This document shows, in pieces, positions 1-6,323 of a stretch of 13,031 nucleotides of DNA (position 1 is the stretch's first letter; every line of letters begins with the position of its first letter). This stretch comes from JAENVT01 sp043758005 (GTDB taxonomy: Bacteria; Actinomycetota; Acidimicrobiia; Acidimicrobiales; Ilumatobacteraceae). Both the position numbers and the translations under genes were made by a program. The stretch spans positions 1 to 13,031 of the forward strand of contig JAYVOI010000099.1 of NCBI GenBank assembly GCA_043758005.1, read 5' to 3'. The notes under the pieces were generated by a model. That model saw nothing but the letters and a program-made list of their open reading frames with translations. It was not told the DNA's origin and did no database searches.

Positions 1-2
1 GC

Positions 3-749
3 CTCGCGACCTTCCGGGGCATACCCGGCTACGACCACGTGCTGACCGACTTCTCCCCCGACGGCCACGACGCCCGCGATGCGCACACACGGCAAGCGCT
101 GAGCGAGCTCCACGATCTCGTCGACGGCGATGAGAACGATCGCCGCGCCCGCTGCTTCATCAACGAGCGTTTCGAGGTCGCGCTGCTGAAACACGAGATC
201 GGTGAGTGGAAGCGGACGATGGACGCCGTCGCCTCGCCGACGACGATCCTTCGCGGCACGTTCGATCTGATGCCCCGCGACGGCGAAGCGGCATGGGAGA
301 ACATCGCGGCGCGAATGCACCTGCTGCCTGAAGCGCTCAGCGGGTTGCGCGCAACGTACGACGAGGGGCGAGCGACCGGGCACGTCGCCACCCGTCGGCA
401 GGCGCTGGTTGCGGCTGAACAGTGCGCGACGTGGGCCGCCAATCGATGGTTCGACAGCCTGCAGTCCGAAGCAGAGCATCACGACCTGCCCGATGCGCTG
501 CAACGTCGTGTCCGCGACGGCGCCGATCTGGCCACCACCCCTCGATGTCACCATCGACGAGTTGGCGATCGAGTTGTTCTTCCCTGCCGACGATCGCAGC
601 GACGAGATGCTGCACGCCATGGCACTGACTCGCGACGGGTGATCGCACCGGCCGATCGATTCGGACACACTTCTCGATCGACAACCGCAGTTATCCCGGG
701 ACGCGATTCAACCGCAGGGGTACGATCGATACAGCCCGCCGGCGCGTGA
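3..749 (+). pseudogene. DUF885-family protein, 5'-partial and apparently broken
   Basis: The frame is open from the window edge, so the true start lies upstream. The first visible residues (LATFRGIPGYDHVLTDFSPD) and the stretch INERFEVALLKHEIGEWKRT, then FDLMPRDGEAAWENIAARMH, match the N-terminal layout I know from DUF885 proteins (predicted metallopeptidase-like, about 550 residues). Protein-like sequence in this frame ends near base 540 (LATTP). The remaining residues to the stop at 749 are Arg-rich and look like an out-of-frame reading. From 535 the coding signal moves to frame 1 and stops at 642. The C-terminal two thirds of the family, including its usual HExxPGHH-type motif, is absent. 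I therefore read this as a truncated or frameshifted remnant; a sequencing error could explain the frame switch but not the missing length. The gene points away from the rest of the window and shows no link to it. Confidence 0.6.
535..642 (+). other. Out-of-frame coding tail of the broken DUF885 region
   Basis: Frame 1 from about 535 reads PPLDVTIDELAIELFFPADD and ends ...MALTRDG before TGA at 640-642. Nearly every codon here ends in G or C and the residues look like real protein, unlike the same bases in the upstream gene's frame. It has no start codon or ribosome binding site of its own. It may be the displaced C-terminus of the DUF885 gene after an internal deletion plus frameshift, or the end of an unrelated lost gene. 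I do not recognise its family. Confidence 0.4.
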
Positions 750-783
750 ACACGTCTCGGGGAACCCGTGAACGAGCCAGGCT

Positions 784-1710
784 ATGACCGCCACCGCGAC
801 AACCACCACACGCCACACGACGAGCATCCCGATCGCCGCGTCGATGATGGCGCTCGGCGCCGGCGTGGTGTGGAGCTTCGGTGCCGTCGCCGCTCGCAAG
901 GCCACGAACGCCGACGCGTTCCAGTACCTGATCTGGAGATCGGTCGGTGTGCTCGTCGTGATGGAGGTGTTGACCGCCGCCCGTCGCCAACCGATGTTGT
1001 TGCGCAAGGCGTACACCTCGGGTCGATGGATGATGACGGCCAACTTCGGGCTGTTGCTCGCCTCGCTGGCCTTCGTCTACGCGGTGAAGACGACCACGGC
1101 GGCCAACGCGTCGTTCCTCGGGTCGATCACGCCGCTGGTAGCCGTGGTGTTGGCTCGATTCGTCTTGGGTGAGCGTCTGTCACGCGTCACGATGTGGGCG
1201 ATTCTGGTCGCACTGTTCGGGTTGCTCGTCACCGTGTTCGGTGATCTCCATGCCGGCAACATGATGGGCAACATCGCCGCGCTGATGGCCTCGGTCGGGT
1301 TCGCCATCTACACCATCGCCTTGCGCAGCAACCCCGAGACCGACTGGTCGCCGGTGCTGCCCGGGTACGCCTCGATGATGATCGTGCTGTGCTCGATCAT
1401 CACCATTGCGCACGGCAAGACGCTGTTCCCGCCAGCGAGGGACATGGGACTAGCACTCCTGCACGGTGCGGTGTTCATCGTGCTCGGCACCACCTTGTTC
1501 AACCGCGGTTCGAAGCGTGTACCGGCAGTGCCCATGACCGTGTTCGCCCAGACAGAGATGGTGTTCGTGCCGCTGTGGGCCTTCCTGGTGCTCGGTGAAG
1601 CGCCGAAGGCCGCGACCGTCGTCGGCGGGGCGATCATCTTCGCCGCAGTCGTCGGCAAAGCCGTGCTCGATACTGCGCCAGGCGCGGTACAACCTGTCCA
1701 GGAGTGCTAG
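784..1710 (+). CDS. EamA/DMT-family membrane transporter
   Basis: This is a 308-residue integral membrane protein of the drug/metabolite transporter superfamily, which exports or exchanges small metabolites across the cytoplasmic membrane. It has two homologous EamA halves of about five hydrophobic segments each (roughly residues 17-150 and 162-295). The repeat-end signature appears twice: FLGSITPLVAVVLARFVLGE at 111-130 and FVPLWAFLVLGEAP at 261-274, each with the typical LGE after a proline-bearing helix. Length is normal for the family (about 300). ATG at 784 is chosen because it keeps a short polar N-terminus before the first helix; the ribosome binding site is weak (ccagg), and ATG at 844 or 847 would cut into that helix. 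The 141 bp upstream hold only a possible -10 (TACGAT, 721-726) without a convincing -35. Substrate cannot be read from sequence, and nothing ties it to the downstream importer. Confidence 0.88.
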   Translation: MTATATTTTRHTTSIPIAASMMALGAGVVWSFGAVAARKATNADAFQYLIWRSVGVLVVMEVLTAARRQPMLLRKAYTSGRWMMTANFGLLLASLAFVYAVKTTTAANASFLGSITPLVAVVLARFVLGERLSRVTMWAILVALFGLLVTVFGDLHAGNMMGNIAALMASVGFAIYTIALRSNPETDWSPVLPGYASMMIVLCSIITIAHGKTLFPPARDMGLALLHGAVFIVLGTTLFNRGSKRVPAVPMTVFAQTEMVFVPLWAFLVLGEAPKAATVVGGAIIFAAVVGKAVLDTAPGAVQPVQEC

Positions 1711-1738
1711 CACGAACGTGCAACAACCGGCGTCCTAC

Positions 1739-1775
1739 GTGTGGGCGTGTCTTCTGCAACAACCCACACAGGAGG
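1739..1775 (+). promoter_or_regulatory. Shine-Dalgarno site with adjoining inverted repeat
   Basis: AGGAGG at 1770-1775 lies 8 nt before the ATG at 1784 and is the strongest ribosome binding site in the window. Directly upstream, GTGTGGG (1739-1745) and CCCACAC (1763-1769) form a perfect 7-bp inverted repeat with a 17-nt loop, and the 3' arm abuts the AGGAGG. The decamer TGCAACAACC also occurs twice (1719-1728 and 1755-1764), 36 bp apart. The ribosome binding site is clear; a regulatory role for the hairpin is only inferred. Confidence 0.5.
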
Positions 1776-1783
1776 CCACGATC

Positions 1784-2134
1784 ATGAAGAAGTCACTGAT
1801 CTGGACAACAGTTGGCGCCACGGTCATCGGCTTCGGCGTTCCGGCATACGCAGCAGTGCAGAGCAGCAAGCCCCAGCCACGCATCACCACGGTCGTGGCA
1901 CCCGCGACGAAGACGAGCGTCGACGACAACGGCGTCGACATCACCACCAACACCATCGACGACAACGGCGTCCACGACTCGACCCACGACAGCCTCGACG
2001 ACAACGGTGCCGACGCCAGCACCAACACCGTTGACGATCACGGCGTCGACGCTGCGGCTCCGGTCAACACGGTCGACGACAGCGGTCACCACAGCGGTGG
2101 CGACGACAGCGGCCACGGCGGCAGCGACGGGTGA
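1784..2134 (+). CDS. Small secreted Asp/His-rich repeat protein
   Basis: A 116-residue protein of no family I can name. Residues 1-23 form a classic Sec signal peptide: KK at 2-3, a hydrophobic core TTVGATVIGFGVP, and AYA before a likely cleavage after Ala23. The mature part (about 93 residues) is low-complexity and strongly acidic. From residue 46 a unit starting (V/I/L)DD(N/H/S)G recurs at 46, 58, 71, 83 and 97 with a period of 12-14. The C-terminus is rich in Gly, His and Asp (GHHSGGDDSGHGG). There is no second membrane segment, no cysteine and no LPxTG motif. The start is fixed by AGGAGG 8 nt upstream. It stands alone: 73 bp after the transporter gene and followed by its own hairpin terminator. 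The Asp/His pattern could bind divalent metal or calcium, or simply be a disordered cell-surface polymer; both are inference. Confidence 0.75.
   Translation: MKKSLIWTTVGATVIGFGVPAYAAVQSSKPQPRITTVVAPATKTSVDDNGVDITTNTIDDNGVHDSTHDSLDDNGADASTNTVDDHGVDAAAPVNTVDDSGHHSGGDDSGHGGSDG
1919..2113 (+). repeat. In-gene degenerate tandem repeat, about 36-42 bp unit
   Basis: Units begin at 1919, 1955, 1994, 2030 and 2072, each starting with a variant of GTCGACGACAACGGCGTC and coding (V/I/L)DD(N/H/S)G plus a Thr/Asn-rich linker. Unit lengths are 36, 39, 36 and 42 bp, always in frame; the last unit grades into the Gly/His/Asp tail. The repeats share clear DNA identity at the unit heads, which fits internal duplication followed by drift. 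Confidence 0.65.
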
Positions 2135-2153
2135 CACGTCGTACGGTGCGCGG

Positions 2154-2187
2154 GTCCACGGTTGCCTGGGACAGGGCCACCGTGGAC
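2154..2187 (+). terminator. Strong hairpin terminator after the secreted protein gene
   Basis: GTCCACGGT (2154-2162) pairs perfectly with ACCGTGGAC (2179-2187). After one T/C mismatch the stem continues with four more pairs, one of them G-T, closing a 6-nt loop (GGGACA). It begins 20 bp after the stop codon at 2134. Only a weak T-run (CATTTGCC) follows, as is common for GC-rich actinobacterial terminators. It separates this gene from the PotA-like gene. Confidence 0.6.
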
Positions 2188-2248
2188 GCCATTTGCCGCT
2201 TTGCACCTCGCTCGATTTCGTGGGCAGCAAACGCGCTAGAAATGAGCG

Positions 2249-3334
2249 ATGCGCTCGAACCAGCAAGCCGGCATTGGCACAGGTGGAGAAATCGAGCTGG
2301 TCAACCTGACCAAGAGCTACGAGAAGGCACAGGCGCCGGTGCTGAAAGGCATCAACCTGTCGATCCGCAGCGGCGAGTTCTTCTCGCTGCTCGGTCCCAG
2401 CGGTTGCGGTAAGACGACCACCTTGCGGCTGATCGGCGGCTTCGAGTCGGCCGACGAGGGCGAAGTGCGGATCGACGGCGTCGACATGGTCTCCGTCCCG
2501 CCGGAGAACCGCCCAGTCAACACCGTCTTCCAGAGCTATGCGCTCTTCCCCCACCTCAGCGTCGCCGATAACGTCGGGTTCGGGCTGCGCTTCCAGAAGT
2601 GCTCGAAGGCCGAGTCCACGCAACGCGTCGGGGAGGCATTGGAGCTCGTGCGCCTCGGCAGCTACGGCAAACGAAAGGCGCACCAGCTCTCAGGCGGTCA
2701 GCAACAGCGCGTCGCCCTGGCCAGAGCGCTGGTGCTGCGCCCCAAGGTGCTGCTGCTCGACGAGCCGCTCGGCGCCCTCGATGCCAAGCTGCGCAAGACC
2801 CTCCAGGTCGAACTGCGCGCCCTCCACCAAGACGTCGGCATCACCTTCGTGTACGTCACTCACGATCAAGAAGAAGCGCTGACGATGAGTGATCGCCTGG
2901 CCGTGATGAACGACGGCGAGATCGAACAGATCGGCACGCCGAAAGACACCTACGAGGAGCCGGCCAGCGCCTACGTCGCCGACTTCCTCGGCGTCGCCAA
3001 CCTCCTGCCCGCCAAGGTCAGCGGGCCTGGACGCGTCATGGTCAACGGCGCCGAGCACAGCGCCGACACCGCAGGTATCGCCGGAGAGTGCACGGTGGTG
3101 ATCCGTCCCGAGCGCGTGCTGTTGTCCCCGCTCGGTAGCGGCCATGTCGAAGCGGTCCCTGCCGTCGTCGAGCAGCGCATCTATGTCGGTGCCGTCACCC
3201 AGGTGCTGCTGCGCCTCGGCACGCACCGGTTGCAAGCGCTGGTGGCCAACGACGGATCGCCGCTGTGTGGCATCGAGGGCGAGACGGTTGACGCCTACCT
3301 GCCACCCAGTGCGATTCGAGTGCTCGCCGGCTGA
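2249..3334 (+). CDS. potA: ABC importer ATPase, spermidine/putrescine (PotA) type
   Basis: This 361-residue protein is the cytoplasmic ATPase that powers a polyamine-type ABC importer. All nucleotide-binding motifs are present: Walker A GPSGCGKT at 49-56, Q-loop Gln95 (VFQSYALFPH), signature LSGGQQQR at 147-154, Walker B VLLLDEP at 167-173, D-loop LGALD, and switch His205 in VYVTHDQEEAL. A TOBE-type C-terminal domain follows from about residue 245 (ADFLGVANLLPAKV), as in PotA/CysA/FbpC proteins, and length fits. ATG at 2249 has little ribosome binding site; TAGAAA at 2237-2242 just upstream could be a -10 for a leaderless message. An ATG at 2242 is in another frame. The permease and binding-protein genes lie on the opposite strand and converge on this one (12 bp between stops), so it needs its own promoter. 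Potassium-like or iron-type relatives are possible by the ATPase alone; context favours PotA. Confidence 0.92.
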   Translation: MRSNQQAGIGTGGEIELVNLTKSYEKAQAPVLKGINLSIRSGEFFSLLGPSGCGKTTTLRLIGGFESADEGEVRIDGVDMVSVPPENRPVNTVFQSYALFPHLSVADNVGFGLRFQKCSKAESTQRVGEALELVRLGSYGKRKAHQLSGGQQQRVALARALVLRPKVLLLDEPLGALDAKLRKTLQVELRALHQDVGITFVYVTHDQEEALTMSDRLAVMNDGEIEQIGTPKDTYEEPASAYVADFLGVANLLPAKVSGPGRVMVNGAEHSADTAGIAGECTVVIRPERVLLSPLGSGHVEAVPAVVEQRIYVGAVTQVLLRLGTHRLQALVANDGSPLCGIEGETVDAYLPPSAIRVLAG

Positions 3335-3353
3335 GCCCCGTCGTCGTCAGCCG
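3328..3353. terminator. Candidate bidirectional terminator between convergent genes
   Basis: CGGCTGA (3328-3334) and TCAGCCG (3347-3353) are perfect 7-bp inverted arms around a 12-nt loop. Each arm contains the stop codon of one of the two converging genes: TGA of the ATPase gene, and TGA of the PotC-like gene read on the other strand. No T-run follows on either side. The symmetry partly reflects both proteins ending in Gly-stop with the same codons, so the terminator role is a guess. Confidence 0.35.
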
Positions 3354-4213
3354 ACTGCGGCGAGGGTTCCCAGCTGAGCATCGTCGCCGCCACCTTGACG
3401 CAGGCGCATGCGCCGCATCACGATGGCCGCCAGGGAAACAGCGGCGAGGGTGAACACCAACATGATGGTGGCGAGCGCATTGAGCGCAGGTGTCGCCGTG
3501 GCCCGACCGCCGGAGTAGATCTTCATCGGCACCGTCTCGCTCGATGCCCCCGTCGACAAGAACGACGAGATCACAAAGTCGTCGATCGAACCGGCGAACA
3601 CCACCATCACGCTGGCGAAGATCGCCGGGCCGAGTAGTGGCAGGAGGACGAGGCGCATGGCCTGCAATCGGTTGGCGCCGAGGTCGCGGGCAGCCTCTTC
3701 GTATTGCGGCCCGATCGCCGCCAGCCGACCGCGCACGATCACCACCACGTACGAGATGCTGAACGTGATGTGGCCCAGCAGCTGTGTCGTGAAACCCCGC
3801 GGCACACCCGTGTAGACCTGCGTGAAGACCAGGAACAGGGCGACGCCCATGACGATCTCTGGGGTCACCAACGGCACCAGTGTGAGCGCGTTCGACACCT
3901 TCGCCAACCGGCCACGCCAGCGTTGCAGACCGATGGCCATCGCCACCCCGATCGGCGTCGTGAACAACATGCTGAGACCGGCCAGCTTCAACGAGTTGCG
4001 CAGCGGTTGCCGCAGCGAGTCGTCGTGCCACACCGATTGAATTGGGTCGTTGAAGTACCACCGCCACGAGGGCGACTGGAACGCCGACCGACTCTTTCCC
4101 GAGTTGAACGAGATCCGGATGGCGACCAGCACCGGCACCAACGACCACAGGATGTACAGCCAGGTGAGCGTCGCCAATCCCAGTGGATGACGGCCAGGTC
4201 GGTTGCGCCTCAC
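3347..4213 (-). CDS. potC: ABC importer permease, PotC type
   Basis: This 288-residue inner-membrane subunit forms the translocation pore together with the PotB-like protein. The first hydrophobic helix is at about 14-34; the BPD_transp_1 core runs from about 72 to 265 with five further segments. The cytoplasmic EAA loop that docks on the ATPase is clear at about 172-195 (EEAARDLGANRLQAMRLVLL, then PLLGPAI). The stretch GSIDDFVISSFLSTGASSET at 208-227 is typical of PotC. It starts with GTG at 4213-4211, overlapping the TGA of the upstream potB gene in GTGA, which implies translational coupling. It is the last gene of the leftward run, and its stop lies 12 bp from the convergent ATPase gene. 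Family assignment is firm; polyamine specificity is not. Confidence 0.9.
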   Translation of the reverse strand: MRRNRPGRHPLGLATLTWLYILWSLVPVLVAIRISFNSGKSRSAFQSPSWRWYFNDPIQSVWHDDSLRQPLRNSLKLAGLSMLFTTPIGVAMAIGLQRWRGRLAKVSNALTLVPLVTPEIVMGVALFLVFTQVYTGVPRGFTTQLLGHITFSISYVVVIVRGRLAAIGPQYEEAARDLGANRLQAMRLVLLPLLGPAIFASVMVVFAGSIDDFVISSFLSTGASSETVPMKIYSGGRATATPALNALATIMLVFTLAAVSLAAIVMRRMRLRQGGGDDAQLGTLAAVG

Positions 4214-5127
4214 GTTGCCACCGATCGCTGGGCGCGCACCGTGACAACCAGGTAGTACGTCATCAAGACCAACAACATCGCCGAGAGCAGCAGCACCAAC
4301 GATGCCCCGGTCTGCGACTGGCTGCTGCCGCGCAGGTCTCGCTCGATCTGGTTGCCGATCATCTCGGTGCGCGGTGAGCCGCTGGAGAGGAACGTGTTGG
4401 TGTAGTAGTCGCCGAACATCGGCAGGACCGTGATGACCGACGCCGCCATCAACCCGGGGATCGACAGGGGCAGGGTGATCCGCCGGAACACCCGCGCCGG
4501 CGATGCACCGAGGTCGCGACCGGCTTCGATCAGCCGCTTGTCGAGACGCTCGAGCGCGGCGTACAGCGGGAGGATGAAGAACGGGATGTAGCCGTAGACC
4601 AGGCCGATGACCACCGTCGACCAGTCACCGTCGAGCCAGTTACGCGAGCCGCCGAGGTGCAGCCAGCCGAGGATGCTGTTGAGGTAGCCGTCGACCTGCA
4701 AGAGGTTGACCCAAGCGAGCATGCGCATGAGATAGCTGATCCAGAACGGCATCACCAGCGCGGCCAGCAGCACACCACGCCAGCGGCTGGCGTGTCGGGC
4801 GACGTAGTACGCCACCGGATAGCCGATCAGGCAGCACAGCGCCAGCGAAACACCGACGTACGACAGTGTGCGGACCGCGACACCGCCGAGATCGCCGCCG
4901 AACACCCTGTCGAAGACCTTGCTCATCGCCGAGAAGTCCCACGACCATGGGCTCCAGACCGGGTCGGGGGTTCTCAAGATCGGGTCGACACGCCCGAATG
5001 CGACCGCAGCGATCGCGTAGAACGGCACGATGAACAGGGCCAGCAACCACGCAACGCCCGGCAGGCTGAGAAAGCCCCAGAACCCGTTGCGATGCCCGCC
5101 GGGAGCAGCACCCGCGGCGTTGGTCAT
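4210..5127 (-). CDS. potB: ABC importer permease, PotB type
   Basis: This 305-residue membrane permease is the partner of the PotC-like subunit. After a short polar N-terminus there is a hydrophobic helix at about 20-44, then a periplasmic stretch (45-84) and the permease core from about 85 to 298. The EAA loop is at about 201-224 (EAGRDLGASPARVFRRITLP). The segment PFWISYLMRMLAWVNLLQ (127-144) is characteristic of PotB-type permeases, as is MFGDYYTNTFLSSGSPRTEM after the loop. Start is ATG at 5127; the ribosome binding site is poor, but the upstream potD stop is only 6 bp away, so coupling is likely. It overlaps potC by 4 bp. Confidence 0.9.
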   Translation of the reverse strand: MTNAAGAAPGGHRNGFWGFLSLPGVAWLLALFIVPFYAIAAVAFGRVDPILRTPDPVWSPWSWDFSAMSKVFDRVFGGDLGGVAVRTLSYVGVSLALCCLIGYPVAYYVARHASRWRGVLLAALVMPFWISYLMRMLAWVNLLQVDGYLNSILGWLHLGGSRNWLDGDWSTVVIGLVYGYIPFFILPLYAALERLDKRLIEAGRDLGASPARVFRRITLPLSIPGLMAASVITVLPMFGDYYTNTFLSSGSPRTEMIGNQIERDLRGSSQSQTGASLVLLLSAMLLVLMTYYLVVTVRAQRSVAT

Positions 5128-5133
5128 GCGTCG

Positions 5134-6291
5134 TCAGGCCCCGGCGCGGAACGTCGACCAGGCGTCGTTCCACAACGTCTCGACGTCGATGCTCAAGGGC
5201 AGGTACCGCAGGCCCTTGGTGATCTGATCGTTCGACAGCACACAGCTCCGCAGGCTCTCCGGCACGAGACCGGCATCGATCAACTCCTGGGCGCCGAGCC
5301 CTTCGATGGCGGGCTGATACCCGACGAACCCGAAGTTGGTCTGAGCGTTGTCCTTGTCGAGGAGATGGTCGATGAAGAGGTGGGCGAGCACCGGGCTCTT
5401 GGCCTTGGTCAGCACACACATCGTGTCGTTGGCGATGACGGCGGTCTCCGGCTGCCAGTAGGCCAGCACCTCGGGGCCGGTGCCCTCCGGCAGGTAGTAC
5501 TGCGCGTTCAGCATGTCGCCGCTCCAGGTGTGCGCAACCGTGGTCGAGCCTTCCGGAATCGTGTGGTACCCCTCGATCTCGACCTTGATGTTCATCAGGT
5601 TGGTCAACTCACCGAGATCGCTGCCGGCCTGCTTGATGACCGCCGGGTTGCTGGTGTTGACGTCGGTCAACTTCTTGCGCAGCATCGCTGCCGCCAGACC
5701 TTCGCGCGAGTCGTCGAGCAACGAGGTCACGCCCTTGTACTTGGGGTCCCACAGCGTGTCCCACGAGACGGTGCCGGCGTCGACGCGATCGGCGCGGAAG
5801 CCGATGCCGGTGCTGAAGACGGTGTAGGGCACCGTATAGGTGCCTGCCTTGTCATAGTACGGATCGCGCAACGCGGCAGCCACATTGCCGATGTTGGTGA
5901 GATAGGTCTTGTTGATCGGCTGGATCAAGCCCGTGTCGATCAACTTGAACAGCGTCGTCGTCGAGGCGCTGAGATCGAGATCGACATCGACTGCTCCGGA
6001 GGCAATCTTGGTGACGGCCTCGTCGTCGGTGGTGAACGTCGTCAGCTCGACCTTCACGCCGTACTTGTCCTCGAACGAAGTGATGAGGTCGGGGTTGACG
6101 TACGAGTCGAAGTTGAAGATCTTCAACGGCCCCGCCTCCGGCTTCAGACCGTCCTTGATGGCGCTGGACACCTTCTTCGAGCTGGTCGAATCATCGCCAC
6201 ATGCCTGCAGCAACGGCACACCACATGCCAGTGCAAGCCCGAGCCGTGCGGAGCCCCCGATTACCTGTCGTCGTGTAAAGCCACTGTCCAA
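5134..6291 (-). CDS. potD: PotD-like substrate-binding lipoprotein with Tat-type signal
   Basis: This 385-residue extracellular receptor delivers the substrate to the PotB/PotC pore. The N-terminus has twin arginines (FTRRQVIGG, Arg7-Arg8), a hydrophobic core and the lipobox LLQAC with Cys31, so a Tat-exported, membrane-anchored lipoprotein is likely. The fold begins at PLKIFNFDSYVNPDLITSFE. Compared from memory with E. coli PotD, the amino-group carboxylates appear kept (LLDDSREG: Asp194, Glu197; and Asp289 in ANDTM), as does Trp256 (HTWSGD). The Trp of the family's NW..Y motif is Phe61 here, and the Trp two residues before Asp289 seems to be Ala287. Start is TTG at 6291-6289, supported by GGGAGAGG 4 nt upstream; no ATG fits before the signal. 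It follows the Rieske gene by 32 bp and precedes potB by 6 bp. Ligand is uncertain. Confidence 0.87.
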   Translation of the reverse strand: MDSGFTRRQVIGGSARLGLALACGVPLLQACGDDSTSSKKVSSAIKDGLKPEAGPLKIFNFDSYVNPDLITSFEDKYGVKVELTTFTTDDEAVTKIASGAVDVDLDLSASTTTLFKLIDTGLIQPINKTYLTNIGNVAAALRDPYYDKAGTYTVPYTVFSTGIGFRADRVDAGTVSWDTLWDPKYKGVTSLLDDSREGLAAAMLRKKLTDVNTSNPAVIKQAGSDLGELTNLMNIKVEIEGYHTIPEGSTTVAHTWSGDMLNAQYYLPEGTGPEVLAYWQPETAVIANDTMCVLTKAKSPVLAHLFIDHLLDKDNAQTNFGFVGYQPAIEGLGAQELIDAGLVPESLRSCVLSNDQITKGLRYLPLSIDVETLWNDAWSTFRAGA

Positions 6292-6303
6292 TGGTCCTCT
6301 CCC
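6292..6303 (-). promoter_or_regulatory. Ribosome binding site deciding the TTG start of potD
   Basis: On the minus strand GGGAGAGG (complement of 6296-6303) lies 4 nt before the TTG at 6291-6289. The same octamer precedes the GTG start of the aminotransferase gene at 8830, spaced 5 nt. These two strong sites support the non-ATG starts. Confidence 0.6.
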
Positions 6304-6323
6304 AGGTTGAATGGTTGTTCAGG

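Noticed and set aside
653..729. Three CGATCGA sites upstream of the EamA gene
   Set aside because: Spacing is uneven (22 and 48 bp), and this word is common throughout the window, so it is not evidence of an operator.
1919..2113. Possible CRISPR-like or regulatory repeat array
   Set aside because: The periodic units vary in length in multiples of three, stay in frame and code a repeat peptide, with no unique spacers.
1793..2683. 296-codon minus-strand frame opposite the secreted protein and potA
   Set aside because: The Val/Ala/Asp repeats are just the antisense of the DDNG repeat, and the rest mirrors the ATPase gene.
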